A DNA stretch of 55,636 nucleotides from NCBI GenBank assembly GCA_018242765.1, contig JAFEBH010000016.1:1-55636 (forward strand), given 5' to 3'. Positions 34,791-43,736 of this stretch are shown in pieces. The stretch comes from Nitrospira sp. Its GTDB lineage: Bacteria; Nitrospirota; Nitrospiria; Nitrospirales; Nitrospiraceae. A program made the position numbers and the translations under genes. Each line of letters starts with the position of its first letter. Position 1 is the stretch's first letter. Under the pieces are notes generated by a model. It made no database searches. It saw only the letters and a program-made list of their open reading frames with translations, and was not told the DNA's origin.

Positions 34791-35488
34791 CCTTTGACTC
34801 CGACAGCAACCGGATCGACGGGTTTGGCCTGAGGCGGGATCAGAGCAAGAAGCTCCACCACGACGGAATCCATCTGCAAGGCGGTACGCCTGATGCGTGT
34901 CAGGAAATAATTGTAGGCGATGACGGCAGGGATCGCCGCAAATAATCCGGCGGCGGTGGCGATCAAGGCTTCAGATACTCCGGGGGCCACAGCCGCGATA
35001 CTGGCCGTACCCTGGGCTCCGATTTCCCGGAACGAATCGATGATCCCCATCACGGTTCCCAACAATCCAACGAACGGGGAAATATTCCCGGTCGTAGCAA
35101 GAAAAGGAAGAAAGGTTTCCAGCTTGGCGATTTGCCCCTGAGCGATATGGGCTGCCGTCCGCTCCATCACATGCCGATCAAAGATAAGGGCGCCGTTTTC
35201 TTTCGTCTCTGTAGGGATGTAGCCGATCCGCTGGACCACGGTGTAAAAAATCTTTGCGCAAGGGCTTCCCGTGGTTTGTTGTACCTGCCGGGTCACTTCT
35301 TCCACATCTCTGGCCCGCAATAACACCGCCATAAAACGGCGGTCCTTCTCGTCGGCTGCGCGAAAGCTCGCCCATTTATAGAAAATAATCGCCCACGAAA
35401 TGATGGAAAACCCCAACAACAGCAAGAGGACCACTTTGGAGACGATCCCCAACGACATGATAACTCCCAGCGGGCCAGCTTGAAACAT
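34787..35488 (-). CDS. tolQ: Tol-Pal channel subunit TolQ (MotA/ExbB family)
   Basis: Encodes 233 residues with three membrane segments. The first is 'VVLLLLLGFSIISWAIIFYK'. The others include the family signatures 'LPFLATTGNISPFVGLLGTV' and 'EALIATAAGLFAAIPAVIAY', the latter with the conserved Thr lining the ion path. First gene of the tol operon. An AAGGAGG sequence lies 15 bases before the ATG at 35488, which is long, so the true start could differ slightly. Confidence 0.95.
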   Translation of the reverse strand: MFQAGPLGVIMSLGIVSKVVLLLLLGFSIISWAIIFYKWASFRAADEKDRRFMAVLLRARDVEEVTRQVQQTTGSPCAKIFYTVVQRIGYIPTETKENGALIFDRHVMERTAAHIAQGQIAKLETFLPFLATTGNISPFVGLLGTVMGIIDSFREIGAQGTASIAAVAPGVSEALIATAAGLFAAIPAVIAYNYFLTRIRRTALQMDSVVVELLALIPPQAKPVDPVAVGVKG

Positions 35489-35567
35489 ACGAGTGTCGAC
35501 GTGCCTCCTTAGCGTTCAATCATTCTGTGCAACGTGGATTGTACCAAACACTATAACTGGGGAAAAA

Positions 35568-35645
35568 TGGCGGGGCCGACGGGATTTGAACCCGCGACCT
35601 CCAGATTGACAATCTGGCGTCCTAACCAGGCTGAACGACGGCCCC
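35568..35645 (-). tRNA. tRNA-Asp (GTC)
   Basis: On the minus strand the seven-base acceptor stem GGGGCCG pairs with CGGCCCC. The anticodon stem CCAGA/TCTGG carries the loop TTGTCAA with anticodon GTC. The T-arm GGTTCAAATCC is normal and CCA is encoded at the 3' end (35568-35570). Confidence 0.97.
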
Positions 35646-35780
35646 GCAAAATCTAGCTATGGCGGAAGATTGAAAATGACAAGACGCTCTCAGTTTGGTC
35701 GCCGATCAAGCCCCGAGCTGAGGAACAAACCCTCCGTATGAAACCACCCACCCCTGCCTCTGCTTACCATAATGTCACAT

Positions 35781-35856
35781 TGGTAGGCGGAACAGGGATT
35801 GAACCTGTGACCTCTGCCTTGTAAGGGCAGCGCTCTCCCAACTGAGCTATCCGCCC
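35781..35856 (-). tRNA. tRNA-Val (TAC)
   Basis: Acceptor stem GGGCGGA/TCCGCCT, D-loop with AGCTCAGTTGGGAGAGC, anticodon stem CTGCC/GGCAG with loop CTTACAA (anticodon TAC), T-loop GGTTCAATCCC and encoded CCA. It lies about 135 bp upstream of tRNA-Asp on the same strand and is probably co-transcribed with it. Confidence 0.97.
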
Positions 35857-35955
35857 AATTTTCTTAGCAACGTATCAAGTCCATACTGCCTTGTCAACCG
35901 GGCACATATCTTTCACCGCTCTTTTCATGTCATGCATCAAGAAGAGACTTCCACG

Positions 35956-36906
35956 CTACACTTTTGTTCCATCCGATCTTCGTCCCTTAAGCTGTCTCGG
36001 GAAAAATTTTCGGTGAATATGCTTAAGCCGGCTCCGTTCCACATGTGTATAGATCTGAGTCGTCGCGATATCGGCATGTCCCAACATCGTTTGGACGGCC
36101 CGAAGATCGGCTCCCCCTTCCAGCAAATGCGTAGCGAACGAATGTCGCAGGACATGCGGCGAAATCGACTTCGTAATCCGAGCGCGCCGTGCCCGCTGCA
36201 GAAGCAGTTTCCAGCAAGCTTGCCTCGTTAACCCTCGTCCTCGGCGACTGACGAACAACACGCGTGTCGAGCGACGCTTCAGGAGCACCGGACGAATATG
36301 ATCAAGGTACTCGCTCAAAAGATCCCGAGCAGTCTGTCCCATCGGGACCATACGCTCCTTGGCACCTTTCCCCAAGACTCGAAGACAGCCGAGGCTCAGA
36401 TCGACTTGAGACAGCGTCAACCCCACGAGCTCAGATACGCGAAGACCTGACGCATACAACAATTCCACCATCACCCGATCGCGTCGATCTTCTACCCGAT
36501 CACGCACCGGCAACTCCAACAAGGCCGTTACCTCAGACCTGGTCAACGTCTTGGGTAAGCGAACAGGCCGGCGTGCCACCGCAACCTCACGGAGGGGGCT
36601 CCCTTCCAAGACACGCTCTCGCACAAGAAACCGATACCAACCTCGCGTGGCCGAGAGAATCCGGGCGACCGACGAGACCGCAAGCGATTCCTGTTTGAGT
36701 GCGGCCAAAAACGACCGGATCACCTGCGAAGAGACAACATCCCTCATGCGAAGACGATGCGTCAATAAATGTCGCTGTAATCGAAATAAATCGCGCCGGT
36801 ACGCCTCCACCGTATTCGTGGCCAACCCTCCCTCAACTCTCAACTCTGTCAGATACCGTTCAACCAGGGGATCAAGGAGCGCAGCCAGTGGGGCACTCGT
36901 GAGCAT
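35956..36906 (-). CDS. XerC/XerD-type tyrosine recombinase
   Basis: Encodes 316 residues, the usual size for Xer proteins. The N-terminal SAM-like domain ('LVERYLTELRVEGGLATNTV') precedes the catalytic domain: Arg in 'LLYASGLRVSELVGLTLSQV', Lys in 'RVLGKGAKERMVPM', His-x-x-Arg in 'SPHVLRHSFATHLLEGG', His in 'VQTMLGHADIATTQIY' and the nucleophile Tyr in that last motif. It resolves chromosome dimers at dif. Size, motifs and housekeeping setting argue for XerD or XerC rather than a phage integrase, although two tRNA genes lie just downstream. Confidence 0.92.
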   Translation of the reverse strand: MLTSAPLAALLDPLVERYLTELRVEGGLATNTVEAYRRDLFRLQRHLLTHRLRMRDVVSSQVIRSFLAALKQESLAVSSVARILSATRGWYRFLVRERVLEGSPLREVAVARRPVRLPKTLTRSEVTALLELPVRDRVEDRRDRVMVELLYASGLRVSELVGLTLSQVDLSLGCLRVLGKGAKERMVPMGQTARDLLSEYLDHIRPVLLKRRSTRVLFVSRRGRGLTRQACWKLLLQRARRARITKSISPHVLRHSFATHLLEGGADLRAVQTMLGHADIATTQIYTHVERSRLKHIHRKFFPRQLKGRRSDGTKV

Positions 36907-37026
36907 CACACACAACTATAGCCAACTCTTGCGTTCCGCACAATGACACTCTCATGACGGTTCTCCTTGACAGGCCACCGCCTTTCCGATACTAGTCTGC
37001 GTACGGCCTACCGTCGGCCGAACGGA

Positions 37027-39003
37027 ATGCTCGCCTATTCACATCGCCCATTACTCAACTCCGCTCAACTGTTGCTGGTGATCACCATCAGTGGGACACT
37101 CTCGCTCGGTGAAGCCCTTGGCCTGCCGCGATCGGAGGGACCAGGAGCAACTGAATCATCCAAACCTCAGATTCCCATCCCTCCGGTGTTGAACCATGCC
37201 AAGCACTTAATCGAAAAGGGCGATTCGGAGGCAGCAGTGACCGCTCTGCGTCGATTCTTAACCACGACGCCCCCTCCTGAATACCTGGACGACACCTACC
37301 TGTTGCTCGGTGCCGCCCTTTACGGCACGAAAGACTATGCAGAAACCCTTCGTGCTCTCAGCCAGCTCCAGACGGAGTTTCCTGAATCCGATCTGCTGGA
37401 CCGGGGTAAGCTTTTGATGGCCCGCACCCATGCGGCGATGGGCAATGTTGACCTGGCCCTGCCATTGTTGGCCCAAGTTCGGACAACCACGCAGGACGAG
37501 AGCACGAAACGTGAGGCACAGCAGCTGACGGCCGAGGTTCTGGCCAAAAAGAAAGATTATGTGCGAGCGATTCATACATTGTTGGAGGGAATGGCTGGCA
37601 GCTCAGATGCCCAGATGACGGAGATACGGGAACAAATCCGCCAGTTCGTCTCGGAGAAACTGGATAAACGCGGCCTGACCCGCGTGCGTGAAGCGTATCC
37701 TCGCTCCTATCCCGGTGATCTCGCCTCTCTTCGTCTGATCGACTATTACACCGGACGGGGGGAAGACCATCTGGCGGAACGAGAAACTCGGCATTTTCTC
37801 GCGGCATTTCCTGCACACCCGTCCGTCCCGAAAGTGCACGAATCATTGGATCTCATCAAAACGAGATTGAAAGCCAATCAACATTTCATCGCTGCGGTCC
37901 TCCCGCTGTCGGGACCGCTCTCCACATTCGCCACAGACGTCCTTCAGGGGATCCAACTGGCGGTGGAACGGGCTCGTGAGCAGCCAGGGTCACCGCCGAT
38001 CGGATTGATCGTCAAAGACCATGACGCCGATCGGCACGGATTCTTGGACGATCTTTCAACGTTGCTCAATGAGGATCATCCGCTCATCGTCATCGGTCCG
38101 ATGTTGTCTAAAAATCTTCCCGTCATGGCTGAGATGGCCCAAAAGACCAGAATCCCATTGATCACACCGGCTGCCACGCTCCCCAATGTGCGTCGCCTCG
38201 GCAGTTACCTCTTCAGCACGGCACTGACCTATGGGATGCAGGCCGAACGGATCGCAACCTACGCGGCCAAGGACCAGGGCTATCGACGAATCTGTATTCT
38301 CTATCCCGATACCGTCTATGGCCGAGAGTTGGCCCGCCTCTTTGCACAAGAAGTGCGGCGGCTGGATGGCGAAATTATCGCCATGGAAGCGTTTAAGGAG
38401 GGCGACACCGATTTTGCTCCACAAATCCAGCGGCTCAAAGCCGAGGATCTGAAAAAATATGGATTGGCTATCCCAGTGGAGGTGGCCCACCCAACCGGCA
38501 AACCTCAGAACCGAAGTGAAAAGCGAGTCCTCTACACACCTGGATTCGACGCCATCTTCATTCCGAGTCGCTCAAAAGAAATCGGTCTGCTCGCCGCGCA
38601 ACTGGCTTTCCATGATATCAAGGTTCCTCTTCTAGGGACCAACGGGTGGAATGCTCAAGATTTTGCTCGCACGGCGGATCGCGCCGTTGACGGCGCGACA
38701 TTCGTCGATGGCTTTTTCATCGATAGTCCGAATCCCAACGTGCAGGAGTTTGTGCAACGCCACCAGACACGCTTTGAATCACCCCCCTCGCTCTTCACCC
38801 TCCAGGGTTATGACGCCGCCAGAATCGCCATCGATGGGATCCGCCATGGTGCAACCTCCGGAGAGGCCCTACACGATTACCTCACGACCTCGCACAACCT
38901 TCCGACCTTGGCGGGACCGGCCTGGTTCGGGCAAGACGGCGCTCTCCACCGACCGCTCTTTCTTCTTCAAGTGAAACAAGGTAAGTTTGTGCAGCTGAAC
39001 TAA
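37027..39003 (+). CDS. LpoA-like/periplasmic-binding-fold protein with TPR region
   Basis: Encodes about 658 residues from the ATG at 37027; a TTG at 36967 would add 20 residues before the signal peptide. The signal runs through 'AQLLLVITISGTLSLGEALG'. Residues 50-270 are TPR-like ('LIEKGDSEAAVTALRRFL', 'LTAEVLAKKKDYVRAIHTLL'). The rest is a type I periplasmic-binding fold: 'FIAAVLPLSGPLSTFATDVL', 'PLIVIGPMLSKNLPVMAEMA', 'RICILYPDTVYGRELARLFA' and 'DAIFIPSRSKEIGLLAAQLA'. TPR plus this fold is the architecture of LpoA, the outer-membrane activator of PBP1a; the lipobox of LpoA is not obvious here. Confidence 0.85.
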   Translation: MLAYSHRPLLNSAQLLLVITISGTLSLGEALGLPRSEGPGATESSKPQIPIPPVLNHAKHLIEKGDSEAAVTALRRFLTTTPPPEYLDDTYLLLGAALYGTKDYAETLRALSQLQTEFPESDLLDRGKLLMARTHAAMGNVDLALPLLAQVRTTTQDESTKREAQQLTAEVLAKKKDYVRAIHTLLEGMAGSSDAQMTEIREQIRQFVSEKLDKRGLTRVREAYPRSYPGDLASLRLIDYYTGRGEDHLAERETRHFLAAFPAHPSVPKVHESLDLIKTRLKANQHFIAAVLPLSGPLSTFATDVLQGIQLAVERAREQPGSPPIGLIVKDHDADRHGFLDDLSTLLNEDHPLIVIGPMLSKNLPVMAEMAQKTRIPLITPAATLPNVRRLGSYLFSTALTYGMQAERIATYAAKDQGYRRICILYPDTVYGRELARLFAQEVRRLDGEIIAMEAFKEGDTDFAPQIQRLKAEDLKKYGLAIPVEVAHPTGKPQNRSEKRVLYTPGFDAIFIPSRSKEIGLLAAQLAFHDIKVPLLGTNGWNAQDFARTADRAVDGATFVDGFFIDSPNPNVQEFVQRHQTRFESPPSLFTLQGYDAARIAIDGIRHGATSGEALHDYLTTSHNLPTLAGPAWFGQDGALHRPLFLLQVKQGKFVQLN

Positions 39004-39013
39004 GCACAAGAGT

Positions 39014-39754
39014 ATGAGTTCGTTGTCACACATCCTCCACACCATCTCCTATATGGGACTCCCGCTCTTGTTTGCCATGGTCCTCCATGAGTATGCCCAT
39101 GGCTGGATGGCGGAGAAATGTGGCGACTCAACCGCCAGACTCGAAGGTCGTCTCACCATCAACCCATTGGCCCACATCGACCCATTCGGCACCGTCATTC
39201 TCCCGTTGATCTGCTTGATGCTGCCGGGGAGTTTTCTGCTGGGCTGGGCCAAGCCTGTCCCGATCAACCCTGGAAATATGCATCAGCCTCGACGCGATAT
39301 GGCACTTACGGCTGCTGCTGGCCCTGGCATGAATCTGTTGCTGGCCATCGCGAGCGCCTTGCTCTTAGCCGCGATTTTAACGATCGAACCGACCTTGTCC
39401 GTCCGCAACAATGGAGAAGCCGATGCGACATCCAGTCTGTTTGGGAGCATGTTTCTACGACCGATTGCCGTCATGGCACTCTATTCCGTGATGATCAACG
39501 TCTTCCTTGCGCTCTTCAACCTGCTTCCTATTCCACCGCTTGATGGTGGACGCATCTTGACCGCCGTGCTTCCACCGAAATCCGCCATGGCCCTAGCCAG
39601 GTTGGAGCCATACGGGATGCTCATCTTGGTGGGACTGATCATATTCGACAAAGAACTGGGCATCATTCACATGATCACAGGAACCTTTGCCAAGAGCTTG
39701 TCCGGAACCATTCTGTCCACCGCACTTGGCCTACGACCAGGAGCGACTGAATGA
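39014..39754 (+). CDS. Site-2 protease family (M50) membrane metalloprotease
   Basis: Encodes 246 residues with five or six membrane segments. Zinc site 'MVLHEYAHGWMAEKCGD' (HEXXH). Family motif 'RLTINPLAHIDPFGTVILP'. The third ligand region is 'NLLPIPPLDGGRILTAVLPP' (the NPDG-like Asp). This short form, without PDZ domain, resembles the YwhC/Rv-type S2P group. Its stop overlaps the trpS start by 4 bp, an arrangement seen in many bacteria. Confidence 0.93.
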   Translation: MSSLSHILHTISYMGLPLLFAMVLHEYAHGWMAEKCGDSTARLEGRLTINPLAHIDPFGTVILPLICLMLPGSFLLGWAKPVPINPGNMHQPRRDMALTAAAGPGMNLLLAIASALLLAAILTIEPTLSVRNNGEADATSSLFGSMFLRPIAVMALYSVMINVFLALFNLLPIPPLDGGRILTAVLPPKSAMALARLEPYGMLILVGLIIFDKELGIIHMITGTFAKSLSGTILSTALGLRPGATE

Positions 39755-40749
39755 CGGCACCTCGAAAGCGAGTGTTGAGTGGGATGCAGCCCAGCGGCCT
39801 GATGCACCTTGGAAACTACCTTGGGGCGCTGGAAAATTGGAAAGCCTTACAAGCGCAGTATGACTGTTACTTCTTCGTCGCTGACTGGCATGCCCTCTCG
39901 ACGAACTATGCGGACACCAGCCGTATTCGGACCTTCGTCCGTGAAATGTTGATCGATTGGTTGGCCGGTGGCATCGATCCGGATCGATCCACGATTTTCA
40001 TCCAATCCCGAATTCCCGAACACGCGATCTTGCATCTCTTGCTCTCCATGATGACGCCCGTCTCATGGCTCGAACGCAATCCGACCTATAAGGAGAAGCA
40101 AGAGGAGATCAAAGAGAAAGACCTCACGACCTACGGCTTTCTGGGTTACCCCGTTCTGCAGGCCGCCGATATTCTCCTGTACAAGCCCGATTTCGTTCCG
40201 GTCGGCAAGGATCAACTCCCTCATCTTGAGCTGACAAGGGAACTCGCGAGGCGCTTCAACGATATCTACAAGATGTCCGTGTTTCCGGAACCGAAGGAAC
40301 ATCTGACGAAGTTTCCCAAAGTAATCGGGACCGATGGTCGCAAGATGAGCAAGAGTTACCACAATACGATCAACCTCTCGGACAACGAATCGGTCGTTCG
40401 CCAGAAGCTCAAAACCATGGTCACTGACCCAGCCCGTGTGAGACGGACTGACCCCGGCAACCCGGACCTCTGTCCTGTCTATGAATTCCATAAGATCTAC
40501 TCTCCCCAGGGAATTCAAGATCAGGTCAACACAGACTGCCGAACTGCCGCAATCGGCTGCATCGATTGCAAGAAACTGGTGGCGGATCGGATAGTGGAGC
40601 AGCTGACGCCGATCTGGGACCAACGTGCCAAGCTCACCCACGAGCCATCACGTGTCGATGAGATCGTCGAGGCCGGAAGTAAGCGCGCCGCCGCAGTTGC
40701 GAGCGCAACCTTGCAAGAAGTTAACGAGGCCATGAAGATTGAGACGTGA
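39751..40749 (+). CDS. trpS: Tryptophanyl-tRNA synthetase
   Basis: Encodes 332 residues. Class I signatures: the HIGH equivalent in 'LSGMQPSGLMHLGNYLGALE' and KMSKS in 'DGRKMSKSYHNTINLSDNE'. Motifs 'YFFVADWHALSTNYAD' and 'PVLQAADILLYKPDFVPVGK' are typical TrpS. It charges tRNA-Trp in the cytoplasm. Translation is coupled to the M50 gene by a 4-bp overlap. Confidence 0.97.
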   Translation: MTAPRKRVLSGMQPSGLMHLGNYLGALENWKALQAQYDCYFFVADWHALSTNYADTSRIRTFVREMLIDWLAGGIDPDRSTIFIQSRIPEHAILHLLLSMMTPVSWLERNPTYKEKQEEIKEKDLTTYGFLGYPVLQAADILLYKPDFVPVGKDQLPHLELTRELARRFNDIYKMSVFPEPKEHLTKFPKVIGTDGRKMSKSYHNTINLSDNESVVRQKLKTMVTDPARVRRTDPGNPDLCPVYEFHKIYSPQGIQDQVNTDCRTAAIGCIDCKKLVADRIVEQLTPIWDQRAKLTHEPSRVDEIVEAGSKRAAAVASATLQEVNEAMKIET

Positions 40750-40901
40750 TGTCAAAGCAACCCATTCGTCCCCACATATTTCTGTTCTGTATTTCTCAGT
40801 GCACCATCGCCTAATCCTTCCTCATCGATCCGATAGGCTGCCGCAGCAGCAGTTATGGTAAGGTGTCTCGTTCAGGAAACCCTCTCTCAAGTGAGTGCGG
40901 C

Positions 40902-41204
40902 GTGAATCAGCTTTGGTGTAGCCTGATTGCTCTCATCCTCAGTCTTGCGATCACCTCAACTTCTGCCGCGAACCCACCCTGTGATGCCTATCCACCAGCC
41001 AAACAGTCCCGCTGTTTGGAAATCTGGACGGCACTCAACAAAGAGGACGGACCGAGTATCGCTCAGTTTGGTCTCGATCAACAGAAACGTCGGGAAGAGG
41101 GAACGATCAACGCCCAGCAACATCTTGCCGAAAACATGAACTTCATTAAGCAATCGACAGAGAAACGGATTGAACGACTGAAAGAACGGATGGCCAAGGA
41201 GTAA
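40902..41204 (+). CDS. Small secreted hypothetical protein
   Basis: About 100 residues from a GTG at 40902, or 113 from a GTG at 40863. A signal peptide 'LWCSLIALILSLAITSTSAA' is clear. The mature part has two Cys ('PPCDAYPPAKQSRCLEIW') that could form a disulphide, then a charged helix ending 'KRIERLKERMAKE'. I do not recognise the family. It follows trpS by about 150 bp and may have its own promoter. Confidence 0.6.
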   Translation: MNQLWCSLIALILSLAITSTSAANPPCDAYPPAKQSRCLEIWTALNKEDGPSIAQFGLDQQKRREEGTINAQQHLAENMNFIKQSTEKRIERLKERMAKE

Positions 41205-41551
41205 CCTGCAGCTGTTGAAAAACGCCGCCTGCGTTGTTTTTGCATCGCTTAGCCCGCATTATTCATGACTGTTCGTGGCGAAATCACCCAGCCGCGTTGT
41301 GAGACCGACGCGCGGAGCCCGGAGGCCCTGAGACATACTCGCGCAGTACGTCGAAGATCTGAGGGACGTGCCCGTCGGCCGCATGGTTGTCGTAACAGCA
41401 GATCGGCGATTGCAGCGGAAGAGTGATGAATACTGCAGGTTAGAGGCTCCCCGTACAACTCAACGTACGACTCGCCTCCTCGCGCGTTGTGGCCTAGCAG
41501 GGCGACCTTTGCGAACAGCTACGAGTCGATGCGGCATATCCTTCCATCCCC
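41205..41551. other. Intergenic region with degenerate repeat element
   Basis: No convincing gene; the open frames here are short and lack any family pattern. 41211-41519 is bounded by GCTGTT and AACAGC and looks like an intergenic repeat split by extra DNA (described separately). Confidence 0.55.
41211..41519. repeat. Degenerate inverted-repeat element, possibly MITE-like
   Basis: The left arm begins GCTGTTGAAAAACGCC and the right arm ends GACCTTTGCGAACAGC. When inverted these share GCTGTT, an A-run and GCC. The arms resemble halves of a compact repeat common, by my recollection, in Nitrospira intergenic regions, here separated by about 200 bp. No transposase is encoded. Confidence 0.45.
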
Positions 41552-42190
41552 TCACAGGCGGACAAACTGATTGGACTCTTTTTCAAGTCCGATCTCGGTT
41601 TCAGGCCCATGACCAGTGACCACCGTCGTTGCATCATCGAGGGTGTAGAGTCGTTCTCGAATCGACTCTTCGATCGCCTCAAAGTTTCCGCCCCACAAGT
41701 CGGTCCGGCCGATGCTGCCACGGAAAAGCGTGTCCCCTGCCAGCACCAGCTGATCATTCGGCACGTGGAAGCTCATCGACCCTGGCGTGTGTCCCGGCGT
41801 ATGGAGTGTGATAATAGGCACCTGTCCCAGCAGCACTTTTTCCTCATCCGCCAGCCAATAGTCCGGCGACACCGCCGGCACGTAGGACACCCCAAACATG
41901 CGGCATTGCAGTTCGAGGTTTTCCCAGAGCTTGAGATCGTCCTGATGGAGACAAATCGTTGCACCGGTCGCCCGCTTGATCTCGCTGGAAGCCAGAAAAT
42001 GATCAAAATGAGCGTGTGTGTGCAAGACGTGGGTGACGGCGAATCCCAGCTGCTGTACTTCATGAAGAATTCGCTCTGGAGCACCACCAGGATCGATCAC
42101 AACCGCCTGCTTTGTGACGGGGTCACCGATGATCGAGCAATTACAGCCAAGCGGCGGGACTGAGAACGTCTTTCGAATCAGCGAAGCCAT
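41552..42190 (-). CDS. MBL-fold metallohydrolase (glyoxalase II-like)
   Basis: Encodes 212 residues. Metal site 'HVLHTHAHFDHFLASSEIKR' (HxHxDH). Further ligands are the His of 'LHTPGHTPGSMSFHVPNDQL' and the Asp of 'VLAGDTLFRGSIGRTDLWGG', with a final His in 'TTVVTGHGPETEIGLEKESN'. The start 'VPPLGCNCSIIGDPVTKQAV' is that of the YcbL/glyoxalase-like hydrolase group. Likely cytoplasmic thioester or related hydrolase; the physiological substrate is open. Confidence 0.93.
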   Translation of the reverse strand: MASLIRKTFSVPPLGCNCSIIGDPVTKQAVVIDPGGAPERILHEVQQLGFAVTHVLHTHAHFDHFLASSEIKRATGATICLHQDDLKLWENLELQCRMFGVSYVPAVSPDYWLADEEKVLLGQVPIITLHTPGHTPGSMSFHVPNDQLVLAGDTLFRGSIGRTDLWGGNFEAIEESIRERLYTLDDATTVVTGHGPETEIGLEKESNQFVRL

Positions 42191-42238
42191 GACAGCGGCA
42201 TGCTACAGGGCTCTGGTATCTGATGCAAGCCGGGGATC

Positions 42239-42904
42239 TTACGATTCGTCTCCATCTTCCCCGCCCCGGATAGTCCAAACGACTTCCGTATCGAGAATCT
42301 CCCATTCCTGTTCCCGCCGATGTAACCACACTAAGAACCCTGCGCCGGTTCCGTCAGGACGTACATTCTCAACATACACAAGGGCCTGGTCGTTCCGAGC
42401 AGTCCGTCCCACCCGCGACAACGCAAGTCGATCAAGCACGGTCGGAGTGTGCAGTGGAAGATCATCGACATTCTTCACGGAGAGTGCCAGGGTGGCCTCC
42501 GCTTCATCCGCGGCATCCTCCGACACAAATCGATAGCGCACACCAAGTCGAAATCGGCCTTCGAGTCGGCTTCGTGCTTGATTGACACCAACAAAATCAC
42601 GGACCAGCTCTTGCGGCAACATCCCATCAAAAATTCCCTGTCGTTGAAAAAACTCCTGTGCCATGGACTCAGGCTGGTTCGGCACAAGCCGTGAGACAGT
42701 CATCCGTTCAAGGAGGACCAATCGAATCTGCGACGTCAAAAATTTGTCCTCGATGATCCGGTCGTACAGAGCATAATCTTCCGGAGGGACAACAGCCACA
42801 ACCTGTCCTCCCTCTGTCGCAGAGGACAACTCTACGAAAAGCAAGGGCACGATCATCACAAAGGCAACCATCACATTCATAATTCCAAGCCGATTGCTAG
42901 TCAT
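42239..42904 (-). CDS. Secreted hypothetical protein
   Basis: Encodes 221 residues. A signal peptide ends about 'MIVPLLFVELSSATEGG'. The mature protein has 'DYALYDRIIEDKFLTSQIRL', 'EFFQRQGIFDGMLPQELVRD' and a beta-rich C-terminal half with 'RFRLGVRYRFVSEDAADEAE' and 'VWLHRREQEWEILDTEVVW'. I do not recognise the family. It reads away from the MBL gene only 48 bp further on the same strand, so the two may be co-transcribed. Confidence 0.75.
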   Translation of the reverse strand: MTSNRLGIMNVMVAFVMIVPLLFVELSSATEGGQVVAVVPPEDYALYDRIIEDKFLTSQIRLVLLERMTVSRLVPNQPESMAQEFFQRQGIFDGMLPQELVRDFVGVNQARSRLEGRFRLGVRYRFVSEDAADEAEATLALSVKNVDDLPLHTPTVLDRLALSRVGRTARNDQALVYVENVRPDGTGAGFLVWLHRREQEWEILDTEVVWTIRGGEDGDES

Positions 42905-42988
42905 AATGAACCGATCAAATTTTTACTATCGCATTTACAAGTTGAGCTGAAGCGTAGATAATCTTACCAGCTACTGGGAGGAGCACAC

Positions 42989-43708
42989 GTGCAGGATATA
43001 ACACTGGTCAGTCCGCGGTCACTGAGTATTGGCATCGTCTGGTTCATGCTTGCGCTCGGCTGCGCACCCGATGGAAATCGGGACAATCCCTTCCGGGTAG
43101 AGAACGAAGCACTCAAGCGGCAACTCGCGAAGCAAGAATCTCTCTTGGGCTCGCTGCAGGACGGGAATAAGGTGATGCAGCAACAGATCGATCTGCTGAA
43201 TCAAGAGCTTCGCGATGCCAAGAGCAGCATGGAGGCAACCAAAGCGGACGCGAAACGGCTCAACGAGCACATGGAGCTGCAACTGGCTGAAACCAAACGA
43301 ATGATCGCCAACCAGATGGCGGAATCCCTGAAAGTCGAGGAGAAAGGGGCACAGTCCGATACACTGCCGAGGCCCATGCCGACCGTGGCCAAAGTGGTTG
43401 AAGACGCCTTGGCGCGTAACGGGTATCATCTGAAAGTGAGCGTCAAGACCGATCAACGGGCGGTCTATGTGACCGAACGGAAGATTTCAAGCCCTGCAAC
43501 GCTTGAGGTGACGGGCTCGCGAAATCAATATCTCGTGTCACTTGAGGCCCTTCCGGACAGTGTGACAAAGCTTGGCGTCAAAGCAGAGTTCGAACGGGTC
43601 GCGCAGGGAGGACGGATCTTGAGTGTGAGTCACGAAGAAACCACTGAGATCGAGCGTCGCCTCATCACTGAAATCAATAAGGCGCTCGAAAGCCCAAGCA
43701 AGACATAA
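42989..43708 (+). CDS. Coiled-coil lipoprotein
   Basis: Encodes 239 residues from a GTG with a GGAGGAGC site. Lipobox 'VWFMLALGCAPDGNRDNPF'. A coiled coil covers residues 35-110 ('ENEALKRQLAKQESLLGSLQ', 'QQQIDLLNQELRDAKSSMEA'). A small folded domain follows ('VEDALARNGYHLKVSVKTDQ', 'YLVSLEALPDSVTKLGVKAE'). Envelope-attached; family unknown to me. It is divergent from the gene at 42239-42904 with an 84-bp shared promoter region. Confidence 0.8.
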   Translation: MQDITLVSPRSLSIGIVWFMLALGCAPDGNRDNPFRVENEALKRQLAKQESLLGSLQDGNKVMQQQIDLLNQELRDAKSSMEATKADAKRLNEHMELQLAETKRMIANQMAESLKVEEKGAQSDTLPRPMPTVAKVVEDALARNGYHLKVSVKTDQRAVYVTERKISSPATLEVTGSRNQYLVSLEALPDSVTKLGVKAEFERVAQGGRILSVSHEETTEIERRLITEINKALESPSKT

Positions 43709-43736
43709 GCCGCTCGAATGCCTCCCAGCTGGAAAC

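Noticed and set aside
35568..36906. tRNA genes beside a tyrosine recombinase, suggesting an integrated element
   Set aside because: The recombinase has Xer size and motifs, there is no duplicated tRNA end, and the flanking genes are housekeeping.
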